Shown here piece after piece: positions 20,906 to 32,080 of a DNA stretch of 64,000 nt. The translations under genes and the position numbers were made by a program. Where the stretch lies: positions 22,435,614-22,499,613 of the forward strand of contig OX388321.1 in assembly GCA_947579605.1 (NCBI GenBank), written 5' to 3'. The stretch is from Athripsodes cinereus. Its lineage: Eukaryota; Arthropoda; Insecta; Trichoptera; Leptoceridae. The notes under the pieces were generated by a model. That model was not told the DNA's origin. It worked only from the letters and a program-made list of their open reading frames with translations, and did no database searches. Numbering within the stretch: the first letter of the stretch is position 1; each line of letters opens with the position of its first letter.

Positions 20906-21368
20906 GGCCATCGAAGCAGAAGACTTCACTCCATAAGTATGTAGAAACCAATCGCAATTTGATAATTGTAGTAACATATACCAAAGATTTACTGATTGTT
21001 CCACTTTTGATAAAATATAGTTGATAAATCAATAATAAATAATGTAATTACAATAGATTCGTACAGGTTTATTAAAGAGCTTTTATGGTAAAATCCATTC
21101 CTAAACCTATTTTATTTTACTATGTATTGTTATTATGCGCGCAAGATTTATGAGTGATAATTGAACAAATTGCTAGGTACGGAGCTGGTACAGTTTGTAC
21201 AAACATAAGTAAATTTATATATTATTTCAAGTTTTATGTTTTAAGATATTATACCAACCGTAAAAGGTATTAATTATTTTATACGTCGATACTTCCTCGC
21301 AGGGTTCCTAAATAAATAATAAAAAAAAGATAAAAAATTGGGTGGTTGTTTATTTTATTACGTTTTGA
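20906..21368. other. AT-rich stretch, nothing recognised
   Basis: May include the 3' untranslated part of the preceding LINE; no clear tail signal. Confidence 0.4.
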
Positions 21369-21425
21369 AACCATCATGGCATCTCCCACAAGTGGAGTAA
21401 CCAGTGAATAATTTCATGTAAAACA
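21369..21425 (-). mobile_element. LepS1 tail fragment
   Basis: ACCATCATGGCATCTCCCAC and AAGTGGAGTAACCAG. Confidence 0.6.
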
Positions 21426-21569
21426 CAGAATTAACACTGTTTTTTGTTTAAAAAAGTGTGTAGGTACAACGTACCTATATGACAAATATGCCTAGCGCTT
21501 TCACTGGCATCTTCAGGGCTGGCTTTAAAACTTAAACCATGAAAGAAATATAATATGGGCCTATAATAA

Positions 21570-21695
21570 GTCAGGTTCCGTGGTTTGATCTCAGGTGCCG
21601 GCAAACTCCCCTTTCACGACACAAGCTTTAAGCTTACTGTGAAAGGTGTATATGGTTTGTAACAAAAGCCAGATTTATAACCTTATCTAAAAAAA
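21570..21695 (+). mobile_element. LepS2 SINE, 5'-truncated
   Basis: Starts near the B box (GTGGTTTGATCTCAGG) and carries GTGCCGGCAAACTCCCC, AAGCTTTAAGCTTACTGTG and an A-rich end. Confidence 0.75.
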
Positions 21696-21716
21696 ATACC
21701 TACTAATACGGTAATT

Positions 21717-21890
21717 TCATATACAATAAGTGTGGTGGCCAGTGGATCAACTACCTACACGCAAAAACATGAATAATGTCCTCTCTGTGCCAGCCGAAAT
21801 TAAAACATTCTGAATGAGTGGCATACCCCATCGCTGAACTTAAGATGTCAAATGTGTTAAATGTAATATTTTACGCTCTCAAGGCTGTTT
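21717..21890 (-). mobile_element. LepS1 copy, 5' end missing
   Basis: TGTGGTGGCCAGTGGATC, GTCCTCTCTGTGCCAGC, ACATTCTGAATGAGTGGC and CATCGCTGAACTTAAGATG are in order. Confidence 0.7.
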
Positions 21891-21961
21891 CAAATGATAA
21901 AAAAAATGTACACATTAATGTCTTAATCTATATATGTAATACCTATGTATTTCTACAATAA

Positions 21962-22095
21962 CAACATCACTCACAACTGGGCTAGCCAGTCGACAAACTG
22001 CGTGCACTGAGCATACAGGTAATCTTTTCCGTGTCAATAAATAATAAGGCAGTTAGGATGAACACTGAATTGATGATTTTATCATCTGATACCTA
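21962..22095 (-). mobile_element. LepS1 copy, decayed
   Basis: CAACTGGGCTAGCCAGTC, AATCTTTTCCGTGTCAA, CAGTTAGGATGAACACTG. Confidence 0.6.
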
Positions 22096-22482
22096 CATAA
22101 TTAAATAATTGTGTCCGTGCACAGGTAGAAATTCACATTAAGTGTTTCTATAATAGAATCAATGGAATCTATAGTAGAAAGAAACTCTTGTTTCAACTTA
22201 CCTTATTACATATACAAAATTATTTAACTTCGATAAAAAAATAAAAACTATATAATTATAGGCAGCCCTTTAATGTTAAAGTACTAAAATATTTAAGTAT
22301 ATTCTTGAAATCGTTCAAAGGCTTCAAGCAATAGAGAACAACTCAATTATAATGTAGGTACACTATACATAAAACCAGAAAATAGTAATAGCGAAGTCAA
22401 TAATACTTTTACTCTTCACAATAGTAATTATCTTGCCAGTGATGCTATGTTTTCCAAATTAAGGCAAGCATAATATTCCGCA
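22096..22482. other. AT-rich stretch with one motif
   Basis: GTGTCCGTGCACAGGTAGAA at 22114 resembles the block heading the foldbacks at 25.2 and 60.7 kb. Otherwise nothing. Confidence 0.35.
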
Positions 22483-22735
22483 TTTGGGGCATTCGGTAAT
22501 GAATTTGTCCCCCACACTGTTTCGTCAGTTTTTGATTGTCGTGTTGTAAAAGGCAGGTGTTCGAAAAATAAATACATTTTACATCTTAAATTAATAAGCG
22601 ATGAAGGGTGCCACCTATCCTATTTTTTTTTGGCACGGAGAGGACAGCTGGTATGTTTATTGCATGCAGTATAATTACTGACTACCTCATTTGAGGGTTA
22701 TGCCGTGATGAGATTGTATGTAGTAGTAGGATACA
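22483..22735 (+). mobile_element. LepS1 copy, nearly full length
   Basis: From GGGGCATTCGGTAATGAA through AAAAGGCAGGTGTTCGAAA and GCACGGAGAGGACAGC to TTATGCCGTGATGAG and a (TAG)n tail. Confidence 0.8.
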
Positions 22736-22807
22736 ATTTGTTTCAAACATAGTTTTTTTAGTAAAACTTGCTTTCGTTAAATTTTTCGAATCGAACATCT
22801 ATAAATC

Positions 22808-22905
22808 AGCTATGAGGCATGCCACCAATCATGAATGTATTTATAGACACGGAGAGCACATTTGCATGTTTGTTATGAGCAATTTATTCACTGGCATCCC
22901 CAATT
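22808..22905 (+). mobile_element. LepS1 fragment (3' part)
   Basis: GCTATGAGGCATGCCACC, ACACGGAGAGCACATTTGC, CACTGGCATCCCC. Confidence 0.65.
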
Positions 22906-23006
22906 TTTGGTATATACCTAAATAAGAAGTACCTAATAGAAATTTTGCATATGCAATAAGCCAATTTTTGGTTGCTGTTTGTTCCAAAAACAAAATAACA
23001 TTAATT

Positions 23007-23095
23007 CTAGAAAGTTTGGACATGCAGAACGAATAGATGATATGAGAAATTTGATTTTCTTTGTAAAAGAATGGGTGTATAAATGCTAGATAAGT
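23007..23095 (+). pseudogene. LINE reverse transcriptase C-terminal remnant
   Basis: The frame KFGHAERIDDMRNLIFFVKE followed by WVYKC and stop matches WFGHVERMDDxRxxKxVY. Very short. Confidence 0.45.
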
Positions 23096-23407
23096 ATACA
23101 ATTTTCGAAAATGATCAGGTTTTTGATAAAAGAATTAGAGATGCATCCATGAGAAACAGAATGAATGTAATAAAATCGACGCCAGACAAGCTTACCATTA
23201 TTTACATTACTTTCACATTTGTTATAACCATTCCCATTAATAAAAACTGTAAATTATTATAGCAAAGACCAGTGTGGGGTGGAGGCAACGGAAAAAAAAA
23301 GTAGGAGCCTCTTTCAAACTGTTCTCTGGGTGTTGAATATAATATGTATATATGTTTAGTGCATTGTATACATATGTATCGTAGTACCTATATCAATGCC
23401 CGTACAC
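23096..23407. other. AT-rich stretch, nothing recognised
   Basis: No supported feature. Confidence 0.4.
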
Positions 23408-23470
23408 CTACAAGATTCAGATCTGAGTTTGGGACTAGCTCGATCTTTGTTAATTTTCTGTACATGCTTT
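23408..23470 (+). repeat. RepD tail fragment
   Basis: GAGTTTGGGACTAGCTCGAT with TGTACATGC downstream. Related blocks lie at 33.3, 48.3 and 51.1 kb, all on the plus strand. Confidence 0.6.
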
Positions 23471-23654
23471 GCAATACTTTACGATGCTTTGTTATTTAGT
23501 TATAAAGTTGATATTATTATCAAAGTACAATCTCTCCTCAATTATTGTATTAATAAATTACTTCCCTGTTACAAAATATTATTATTGTTTGTATTGCATT
23601 GATGAAAAGCTAAGAGCGAAACAAGCTAAAAGTGGTAGGTACCCATCAACATAA

Positions 23655-24366
23655 GTAGCATTCACATTGCTTCACTTTGGATGATCATCCAGAGTGTCAT
23701 GGTCAAACCTGTTCATCGAAAGTGAACACGTCTGTTCACACTTGTTCATCCTATGCTTTCACTGCCACGTCAACACTCACGGTCATGTTGTATGTAGATT
23801 GACGTAATATTTTGATTTCGTAAAAAAAAATTGAAACACTTATAAAAAAAATAACAAGATGACAATTTGTACATGATTCTGATTTTCAATACAAATTCAT
23901 AGAGAATAAGATACTTTATGGGATAAAACTTGTTTATGGTCTATTTTTTATTTATTTATGGAGTCTTTGAAGTTTATTTTGTAAAACTCCAACATGGAAC
24001 AAAACACAATTTTGGTCACAAAGGGTTTCACTGAATATTTAATTGAAAAGTGTCCTGGTTTCGACTTATATATTCATTCTCAAACTAAAAACAAGAAAAA
24101 ATTTGTTTGACAATGACTTTATAAGTGGAAACAAGGTCACTTTTCAATAAATATTATGTGAAACAATGTAAAACCAATTGTGTTTTCTTCCATATATATT
24201 GTTTATGGTCGTTTTAGCGAAAGGATCTTTCATCAAAATTATGTCGGTAGTAATCGCTTTCGTCCATCATCGCTAGTGATCACTATTGATGAAACGCCTG
24301 TTCACACCTTTTCGTTTTGGAGGATCATCCAGAGTGATCACTGAGTGAACAAATGTGAACGCTCCT
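23655..24366. mobile_element. DNA element with long imperfect inverted repeats
   Basis: The ends AGTAGCATTCACATTGCTTC and, reverse-complemented, AGGAGCGTTCACATTTGTTC are inverted. Inside, GGATGATCATCCAGAGTG appears at both ends. A second pair of arms (AATTTTGGTCACAAAGGG with its complement) lies at about 23.99-24.19 kb. No coding capacity and no clear target duplication. Confidence 0.6.
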
Positions 24367-24764
24367 TTATATATGTATAAGAGTAGGTACATGTATCTAC
24401 AATGTTGTAACTTGGAAACTTTTAATGAAAGCACCATCGGTGCTGTTAAAAAGAAACTGGTGCAGGTAGATTTACAAAACTACATAGCTACTTTTAGACT
24501 GAAAGAAAAGTTTGCAGGTAGCTGTTTTTCTTTTGTATTATTATTATTTCTTATTATTCGATTTTATTATTTGTGAGAAAAAAAAAACAACATTTTGACA
24601 GTATAACAAATTCACTTTGATTTTCAGTTCAATCGCGTTATTTTTCTTATATCTGATAAGTCATTTTATTTGTACAACGAAAATCAAAAATTTCGTTTAT
24701 TTTTTATATTATATCTCAATTTATACCATCATTTTTTAACGTAATGAATATAATGTTGAAGAAG
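24367..24764. other. AT-rich stretch, nothing recognised
   Basis: The 73-codon frame at 24355 starts inside the preceding element and has no domain. Confidence 0.4.
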
Positions 24765-24915
24765 TCGATCCTTATATGGGAGTCGGTTCCAGAGACTTGG
24801 ACCATAGACAATAAATGAATGAATAGTGGAAGGGAAAGAAGTATATTAAAATAGATCAATATGGTGTTCCATTCTCTCTGTCTACCCCACCTGGGACAGG
24901 GCGTGAGGGTTTAGA
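24765..24915 (+). repeat. LINE/SINE 3' end
   Basis: GAGTCGGTTCCAGAGACTTG, then ATTCTCTCTGTCTACCCCAC and CTGGGACAGGGCGTGAGGGT. The last part is the forward form of the tail at 3.1 kb. Confidence 0.5.
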
Positions 24916-25242
24916 TAAAATATATTATAGATAGGCTTTGGAATCAATAATTATATCCCCCATGGATGTAATTGATTCATGGTGTGACGTATTACGATTA
25001 TTTTAATACAAAGCTTGTCAGATGTAATGATCAGATATTTTTGATTTTTAATTACACGTTTTTTTATGTTACAGATAGCATCAATAATTTATAGCCTTGT
25101 CAATCAGAACAATCAAATAAATATTTCATATACAAACAGAATGTAAATTATAATATCGATTGCCATCAAATGAGACGGCAGTTAGAGAAAGGGCCTATAT
25201 GGTCATATTAAGATTTTTTTTAGAAGAATGCATAAATCTATT

Positions 25243-25415
25243 CTTCGAGTATGTATTCACTGTGTAGGTATTTAGATAGTAGAGTTCCATAATGAAATTA
25301 AAAAAAAACAAATGTTTTTTGCTGCTTTATTGTTTTTTTTTATGTTGAGAGACGACTTTGGTCTTATAAAGACATTTTCATTTCATGTCAATGATTGACA
25401 ATGTCCTTATATAAA
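25243..25415. mobile_element. Foldback-type insertion, relative of the one at 60.7 kb
   Basis: TATTCACTGTGTAGGTATTT, then AGATAGTAGAGTTCCATAAT and GAAATTAAA, align with 60.74-60.79 kb. Further on GAGAGACGACTTTGGTCTTA with TAAAGACA aligns with 55.34 kb. No target duplication identified. Confidence 0.55.
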
Positions 25416-26184
25416 AGATGAATGATGTTACTGTCAATAAAAAAAAAAAAACATTATAGTAAAAAAAATGTTTTTCAATTTCATCGTCTATCCTATTCTA
25501 TTGTTTGTCTTGGCTATGCGAATTTTTATTTAGATATCTTTATTCGTAGCGCTTATATCCCTTTTTCGTTTGGAGGGTTGATTTTTTTGTTGAATTTGTT
25601 TAAATGTATTATTAAATTTTTGTATGAAATTTTCTATAAAAAGGAATATAAACGTTCGATGTAGGTACTTACTCATCATATAATGTTAATCATATTAAAA
25701 AAGTCACAACCGAAAACTTTAAACAAACATATCTAAAAATGTTATTTCAGATTATGGACCCTTTTTAGAGCTACGGCATCAATTCATAAAATTATTATTT
25801 AGGAACTTAGTCAAAAAGTCGAATCGTTGGCGTCGTCGCCCGAAGAAAAAAATATAAATGAATTTTGTATGGGTGAATAATATATATTTTACTATTTTTA
25901 TCATAGTTACATCTAACTTTATTTTAAAATTAAGCTGGTTAATAATTCATTGATAAACAGTTAAACTCTTTTCTTGAAGATTCAATGAGATTAACATCTT
26001 GCATGAGATTAACTCAACATATTTTTCATATTTTCTTTTATGATATATAATATTACCTGCGAAGTTCCCAAAGTACATAAATAAGGTCACTTTTTTCTGT
26101 ATGTTTTTAGTAGACTGTATGTGGCAGATTATTCTTAACACACAAGACATTTACAATCTTCAATTCTATGACGAGGTAAGTCTA
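25416..26184. other. AT-rich stretch, nothing recognised
   Basis: An 80-codon frame at 25422-25664 is rich in F, I, L and K from T/A-rich DNA and is likely chance. Confidence 0.45.
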
Positions 26185-26432
26185 TCCCGTGGAGCACCCG
26201 GTAAAGAATTGGTCTCCCACTCTTCTGCGTAAGTTTTCGAGTGTCCTGTAAAAGGCAGGTGTTCGAAAAAATTAAGACATTGTACATCTCAAATTCAGCG
26301 ATGAGATTTGCCACCCATCCTGAATGTCTTGATTTTATATTGGCACGAACAGGACAGTTTGCATGTTTCTGACATGCAGCTGATCTGCTGGCTACCCCAC
26401 TTGTGGGATATGCCGTGATGGTATAGTAGTAG
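26185..26432 (+). mobile_element. LepS1 SINE, full length
   Basis: Well-preserved copy from CCCGTGGAGCACCCGGTAAA to GCCGTGATGGTATAGTAGTA. Flanks GTAAGTCTA and GTAAATCTA (8 of 9) look like an aged target duplication. Confidence 0.9.
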
Positions 26433-26441
26433 GTAAATCTA

Positions 26442-26779
26442 ACTATGTGTACAAGTCAAAAACTTCGACAATTTCGAATTAATTGGTAATAGACACTATC
26501 AACGCCACTCTTCTAACAAGTAATTTTGAAAAAAATCACGATTTTCTTCATGAAATTAATTATTTATTTATGGGGAAAAAATTGTACTTATCTACAATTC
26601 CACAAATAGTTATTTCAAATTATTTGACTATTGAACAGAGCAATGACAACATAATATGTCTTTAACCGTGTGATTTTTATACAGTAGGTATATCATTTCA
26701 CTTTCTGTTATGTTTTTAAATTATGATGTAAATATACCGACTTTACAAAAATGCTGATTGTTCGAATATAAAGCATTTC
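26442..26779. other. AT-rich stretch, nothing recognised
   Basis: Contains one 60-codon frame without features. Confidence 0.4.
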
Positions 26780-26781
26780 TA

Positions 26782-27666
26782 CATTGTCCATTATGAAAGT
26801 AATGCACATGATTTTATTGTGACGCGGCTATCCATCGCAGCGCACTCGGATTAGTCAGAAAATGTGGCGTGAGGTCTGCCCGTTCAAACGCGCATGGCTT
26901 AATTTCGCTTCGAGTAGTGAGAGTGGAAGGACGTGTCTTTGCGTGAACTGTGTTTTTTGTCTTTGTATCATGGCGTGATAGGCGATTCGCTTGAACAGCG
27001 GTACGCTGTCAAGCTTTGCGTGCGGCTTGGAAAGAATGAATGAAAGAATGCTACCGAAACATTCCAGATGCTTCAAGAGGCCTTTAGGGATGACTGCATT
27101 TCAAAATCACAATCCGGCAGATAGCGCAAGGCGTTCAAGGAGGGCCGGGAGAAGGTCCTTGACAAACACCATTATGGACGCCCACAATGGCCAGAACCGA
27201 AGAAAACTTGACGCGCGTGGGCCTAGTTTTGCGTCTAACCGTCGATTGAGCATCCAGCAAATCGCTGACGACCTAAATTCGTCCACATTTGTGGTACATA
27301 GGATTGTGACCGAGGATCTGCAAATGCGAACACACAGAAATTCCACACGGCCTTCATCGTAGACATCTTCCTGGCTCGAAGCAGTACCCCAGTGGTTCCC
27401 CAGCCCTCTTACAGTCCCGATTTAGCTCCCCATGACTTTTTTTCGTTCCCCGACTGAAGAGAGAGAAAACATCCAAACCCATGTTACAACGTTTTTGAAA
27501 GGCAATCCTATGGAGGAGTTTCAGGGTGCCTTCCAGGTGTAGCAGACACGTCTCCGCAAGTAAATTAATGCAGTAGGGGACTATTTCGAAGAATTTTAAG
27601 CATTTGTACCGATAGGATGAAAAAAAAAATCCCACAAAATGTGCATTACTTTCATAATGGACCATG
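26782..27666 (+). mobile_element. mariner-family transposon, internally deleted
   Basis: Inverted ends CATTGTCCATTATGAAAGTA and, reverse-complemented, CATGGTCCATTATGAAAGTA are flanked by TA on both sides (26780-26781, 27667-27668). At 885 bp it is shorter than a typical ~1.3-kb mariner. GC content is clearly above the surroundings, as expected for a recent or transferred transposon. Both ends of a transposase are present but the middle is gone. Confidence 0.9.
26985..27600 (+). pseudogene. Deleted mariner transposase
   Basis: The N-terminal DNA-binding part reads EQRYAVKLCVRLGKNE, stop, KNATETFQMLQEAFRDDCIS, then FKEGREKV. A second helix-turn-helix segment is RRLSIQQIADDLNSSTFVVH and RIVTEDLQMR in another frame. 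The sequence then jumps to the C-terminus. Around 27415 PYSPDLAP can be read across frames (the segment holding the third catalytic aspartate), followed by RENIQTHVTTFLKGNPMEEF and INAVGDYFEEF. The region with the first two catalytic aspartates is missing, and stops and frameshifts are present, so it cannot be active. Confidence 0.85.
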
Positions 27667-27668
27667 TA

Positions 27669-28319
27669 TTTCTTGACTTGTGCAACTGAGCAGTTGATAT
27701 TATCTCATCGCTGAAGATTTTATAAGTATAAAATGCCAATTTTTAATTACCTACTGACCTTTAAAAAAAAAGATGCAGAAAAAAGCGGGAGTCAAATAAA
27801 ATAATATTATTTGCTGAATGCTCTATACAGCAAATTATATTCAATTCAAGTTAGAATTGGTCGGGTCCTTATAAAAAAAAACCTTATCAAATCACTCGTT
27901 AACGAGTGTCTATCCTAAAATTATTATTGTTATTACTATTATAAATGATCTTTCACTTGGATTAGTTAGCTGGGTAGGTAGGTAGGTACTCGGGTTATCC
28001 AGTCGTTATTAAGGTGCGATGGGAAATAAAATACATTACACAATAATAATATTATAGCACCCACTTACTGCTAGAGGTATTTTAAAAATGTTCTATATTT
28101 TGACAGTGACGTAGGTGGTATAGCAACCAATGAAAGTAAGTATATACTAATAAAATTTGACGGTATGAAACTAATTGATGTATCGACAGGTACTAACACA
28201 CCAACATAGGTACATACAAACATACCTTTTTATATAGCAAAAATATTATTAGGCATAATCTATCAAAATTTATAGCATTACGGAATACATAGGTATATTT
28301 ATGAGGTCAACGTTTTGAT
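27669..28319. other. AT-rich stretch, nothing recognised
   Basis: No family match or coding frame. Confidence 0.45.
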
Positions 28320-28536
28320 TTGGCTCATGCCTTTGCATATGTAATTGGATCATGCAGTCATTCATAATATGCGATATTCCTAGCGTACAGGATTTGATGT
28401 TGTGTCTGCCATTTTGTGAAATGGTCCTGATGATACACATGCGCTAATCTTGAAACCTGACATCTTTTTAACAAATCCAACCTGCAAATTCTGGCAAAGA
28501 GACAAATCTCGTACCATATGCAAAGGCATGAGCCAA
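28320..28536. repeat. Perfect 22-bp inverted repeat, 173-bp spacer
   Basis: Left arm 28320-28341 starts TTGGCTCATGCC; right arm 28515-28536 is its exact complement (ends GGCATGAGCCAA). It sits just 3' of a minus-strand LINE remnant. The spacer is GC-richer than average. Confidence 0.8.
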
Positions 28537-28579
28537 GTCTCTGCCTGACTGTCCGCAGTGACATGGAGTGAAACTTTCA

Positions 28580-29060
28580 CCTCATATTATCTCCTGCGTA
28601 AAATCATATGATCTTTCATTTTTGAAATGCATGTTGCACTTGCATTTCGGATAAAAATTGGATTGGTATAAGTATGCTATCAACTTGATAGGGTGAGTAT
28701 TGTAAGCGCTGAGGGTTCGCGATGCTGCATCCACTCTGCTATGCCATCTCAGATGACTAAATAGACCATTTTGAGACAATCACTCTCTGTCACATTTGGG
28801 ACATGGATACTCTCCCACAGGTGGGCCTTGGTGTCTTCTGTCCTTTGGGTGATATTTATACGTTAATTTTCTCCACTTTGCGCGATTAGTAGCGTCTTGT
28901 TCCCAGGTATGATGGATATTACTGTCCTTCATGATAGTTTGAAAGACGTCTTTGCATCAGCATCTTCACTACATTATTCTACATGGGAAAGCCAAAACAA
29001 TGAATACTGCTTGCAGTAATCAGGCGTATAGTCCTCTACGCGTCAATAAATGACAAAAAG
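28580..29060 (-). pseudogene. LINE C-terminal region with zinc-finger-like end
   Basis: On the minus strand the frame gives LKDSNIHHTWEQDATNRAKW then RKLTYKYHP, and PPVGEYPCPKCDRE, stop, LSQNGLFSHLRWHSRV. A CxxC...HxxxH motif after a W(E)xxAxxRxxWRxL block is the classic ending of one group of insect LINE reverse transcriptases. One in-frame stop is visible. Upstream sequence (28.95-29.06 kb) keeps weak traces only. Confidence 0.7.
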
Positions 29061-29647
29061 ATAAATCATACATTTAAACATATTATTTGGGGTTTTGTCA
29101 CATGATAAAACCATATTATACTCATGTAAATGTTGAAAACTACTATTCTCAGCTACCGCGATATTGGCATGCACGTATTTTTGACCATATAGTCACTTCG
29201 CGCATCGTAGAGTTTAAGAGTAAGACAAAATTAAGATCGTGTCAGCAGTTAGCTGGACAATAATAAAATAAACAAAGTGGAATATTTATAGCATAAAATT
29301 TTGTAATAAACTAACCGAGATAATAAACAATTATCATTCAAAACGAAAATATTAAAACAAATAAATTATCAATAAATTAAAAATGTTATCGATCTGTTCA
29401 GTTGGATTACGCAACACACGTTCAAATTTCTCTCTGATACAAAGCTAGCCCGATTGTTAAATTTAAGTTTATAAGATGTAAAACGTAGCGTTAAAAAGTT
29501 TGACTAGTCTGCTTTTAATTAGGTACTTAAATATCGGTTTTTAACTAGCTGCCAAGTTAGAAAATTTAACTGATGACTTGAAAAGTTCCGATGTTTGTAT
29601 TTCCTAAAAAATTAATTTATTCCTTCATTCATATAAAAACGTCCTAT
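29061..29647. other. AT-rich stretch, nothing recognised
   Basis: No supported feature. Confidence 0.45.
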
Positions 29648-29930
29648 CTAATCGCCTAATAGATCTTCGATGCTCCTCATAGAAGCGCAAGGTAGGAATA
29701 TTTTCCATTCAAGGCATATTTGTTTATCACAAACATGGCTGATGCTAATCCCAGATGTTGGAACAGGCTGCCTCTTGGTCTGAGAGGGGAGGCGAATGGA
29801 GAGAGCTTTACAAGAAGGCTGATGACGCACCTTTTTGCTGGGAATTTCGGGTGATGAACGCGGTATACGGTGTCGTTGAGGCCATGTTAAGAGTAAACGG
29901 CGCTTTAACAAGTTGTCCATATATACCTAT
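29648..29930. other. GC-richer unclassified block, open on both strands
   Basis: A 90-codon minus frame and a 72-codon plus frame overlap in a block richer in G+C than the surroundings. The plus frame reads SERGGEWRELYKKADDAPFC; the minus frame has low-complexity R/P/S/K stretches. Neither is recognised. A decayed transposon fragment is more likely than a host exon. Confidence 0.35.
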
Positions 29931-29975
29931 GGCATATTTAAATTTAGGTTATAAAAAATTAAACACTGTATAACT

Positions 29976-30111
29976 TTCACTAATTATTATATTGCTTAGA
30001 AGCTTTTCGGACCTACGTCCATCCTCAGTAATAAATATCTTATAACTAAGGATTATTACTGAGGATGGACGTTGGTCCGAAAAGCTTCTAAGCAATATAA
30101 TTATTAGTGAA
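29976..30111. mobile_element. Foldback with hammerhead-like motifs on both strands
   Basis: Arms of about 60 bp (TTCACTAATTATTATATTGC inward to CAGTAATAA, and the complement) enclose a loop of about 17 bp. Each arm contains CTGAGGA, T, a GGAC/GTCC hairpin, then GAAAAGC: plus strand at 30059-30082, minus strand at 30028-30005. Repeats TATGGCATA at 29928 and 30202 could mark a wider insertion. Confidence 0.75.
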
Positions 30112-30216
30112 TAATGTGTTTCATTTTTTATTTTTTATTATCTACTTTAATTTAAAAATTATCTTTCACAGTGTTTCCTCTTCGAAAATAGAAAAGTTAT
30201 ATGGCATAGGTATTTC

Positions 30217-30602
30217 ATGAATAAAAACAATCAAATCTTCCACTTTATGCTACAATTTAATGAAGGATATGTAGTCCCTAAATTCAATAATAAATACGGA
30301 AAAAGAATATTTGAATATAACGTGCCAAAAATACTTAATATGATGCCGGTATTTATTAAGAAATGCAAGAGTAAAAATATTGCAAAAAAATTAGTCAAGG
30401 AATGGTTAATAAAGTGTATATTTATATATAACTAATAATTATTTTTGTATTCAGGTTAATGTCGTATTAGGTTAATATATGTATATAGTATGTTATAAGA
30501 GAACACGCCGACAAATCTTTTAGATTTGGCGTGACTCATTATCATAAGATGTATATATTTCTTATTCAATGTACTATTTTCATTAAATAAAATAAAAAAA
30601 AA
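30217..30602 (+). pseudogene. LINE reverse transcriptase C-terminus and 3' tail
   Basis: The frame at 30217-30435 contains NKYGKRIFEYNVPKILNMMP followed by KKLVKEWLI and stop. This resembles the RTxYGKRxxExxxPxxxNxLP...KxxxKxWL ending of CR1/Jockey-like LINE proteins. After the stop about 160 bp of 3' sequence leads to AAATAAAATAAAAAAAAA, a plausible retrotransposon end. Confidence 0.6.
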
Positions 30603-31284
30603 ATACATGGTATTTGTGTGAAACTTCAGGAAGCCTGATATTATACAGTCCATCTTGTACTAGTTGTTACATATATGTCTTAACTGCCTTTCTCAGAATA
30701 CTCGTAAACTAACAGTATATCAAAGTTATATTCTAGAGGCTTCACGGTTCTTGTTAGTAACATAGTAAGTAACCGGTGCTATGATTCTACGTAGGTTAAT
30801 TCATTCCTTGAGAATCTCCTCATTACGTACACAGAGTGATATAATAATATTATTATTCTCGTTTATTTATAATGATTATTACAAAGTGAAGCCTACATAT
30901 TATTTACTAACCTACTCCTATCTCCTTTGAAGCCTACCTTTGTAAAGGTATACCTATGACGTTTTCTGAGTAATCAGTGGATATTAACACTTTGTGTTAC
31001 GTGCATGGTGGGCGGGAATTCACACCGTCCTATTTTTATCATCAAAATGTCTCGAAACTCGTTAGGCATTTGACAATAATAACCTTTAACATTCTGTGAA
31101 TTGCATGAATGAGCATTTTTTTATTTTGTTTTTTGTTCTTTAATATCAGAACAAATGCTAAAATCAATTCAAATCAAGCAGTGTAGTGTGTATATTATAT
31201 TAGGAAATTTAATGCATACATATTTCTAAACTTCGTAAGTAAAAATATTAAGAAGCCATGTATGTTATTCTCTTTTAATGTAAT
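30603..31284. other. AT-rich stretch, nothing recognised
   Basis: No supported feature. Confidence 0.45.
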
Positions 31285-31355
<71 letters not shown>

Positions 31356-31452
31356 TTCATTTACATGGTACACAACAGATGAAAGACACATAAATATAAC
31401 ATGTAAGCGACAAAAACATTCCAATAGTCTTACATCCAAACAGTGCACACTT
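31285..31452 (-). repeat. LINE-type tail with (TTTA)n microsatellite
   Basis: About 75 bp of (ATTT)n precede TACATGGTACACAACAGATG, AAAGACA and CTTACATCCAAACAGTGCAC. The same tail lies in forward orientation at 32.7-32.8 kb, ending (AAAT)n, so the microsatellite grew from the element's own tail. Confidence 0.8.
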
Positions 31453-31599
31453 CAGCAATAACACACAAAACTATCATAGAAAATCTTACACATATTACTG
31501 TAATGCTTAACTGACGAGTGCAAGTGCTCAAATTTGAGCCTACGCATGATGGATAAGAATAAAAGAATAAAAAGAATATGATAATTAATACCTATTTTA

Positions 31600-31700
31600 T
31601 CATATATTTTGAACCACTCTAGATTAATCATTCCAGTTGAATACACTCACAGATAGTCAACCTATTTGAATAGGTATTAACTAGGTAGGTGTGTTCTATG
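31600..31700 (+). repeat. Unclassified dispersed repeat, copy 1
   Basis: TTTTGAACCACTCTAGATTA, ATCATTCCA and AGATAGTCAACCTATTTGAA match the copy at 55.97 kb over about 80 bp. Confidence 0.7.
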
Positions 31701-31789
31701 TTATATTATATGATACAAAAATACATTTGTGATAATAATTATACCTATTTCTTATTGGAGTTTTATAAAGTGAATGAAACTAAATAATG

Positions 31790-32080
31790 CTAGATGAGTG
31801 TTGTGGATAGAATGTGTGTAAATAAATGGCAATGATTTAGACATGTTGGGCGAATGCACGATGAAAATATAATGAAGAAGGTATTTTTATCTGAAAGAGA
31901 GAGAGTATGAAAAAGCGTGGACGTTCGAGAACTAGATGATTTCATCATTATGGATGCAATTCACAAGGATGGTCGCCTGTTGAGTTACAGAAACCGACGT
32001 GCGTGTATGAGGATTTGTATGATGGTGGAGGAAGCGCAAATAGTAATTGGAATTATTGTGAAGGTATAGTTTATAGTAGT
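31790..32080 (+). pseudogene. LINE reverse transcriptase C-terminal remnant
   Basis: Frames read MSVVDRMCVNKWQ, FRHVGRMHDENIMKKVFLSE, then MKKRGRSRT and MDAIHKDGRLLSYRNRRACM, RICMMVEEA. This corresponds to the WFGHVxRMxxxxxxKxV...KRGRPRxRW...DxxxxRSxRNRRxCM arrangement. Two or more frameshifts or stops. Same family as the tail at 1.0-1.2 kb. Confidence 0.65.

Noticed and set aside
26991..27362. Intact 123-codon gene
   Set aside because: Lies inside a mariner with TA flanks; it is a frame-shifted piece of the transposase DNA-binding region.
29648..29973. Host exon suggested by overlapping frames and higher GC
   Set aside because: No domain, no codon-level support and no convincing splice sites; left as an unclassified block.
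30059..30088. Canonical hammerhead ribozyme
   Set aside because: Extra T between CTGANGA and stem II, and no convincing stem I; kept only as a hammerhead-like motif.
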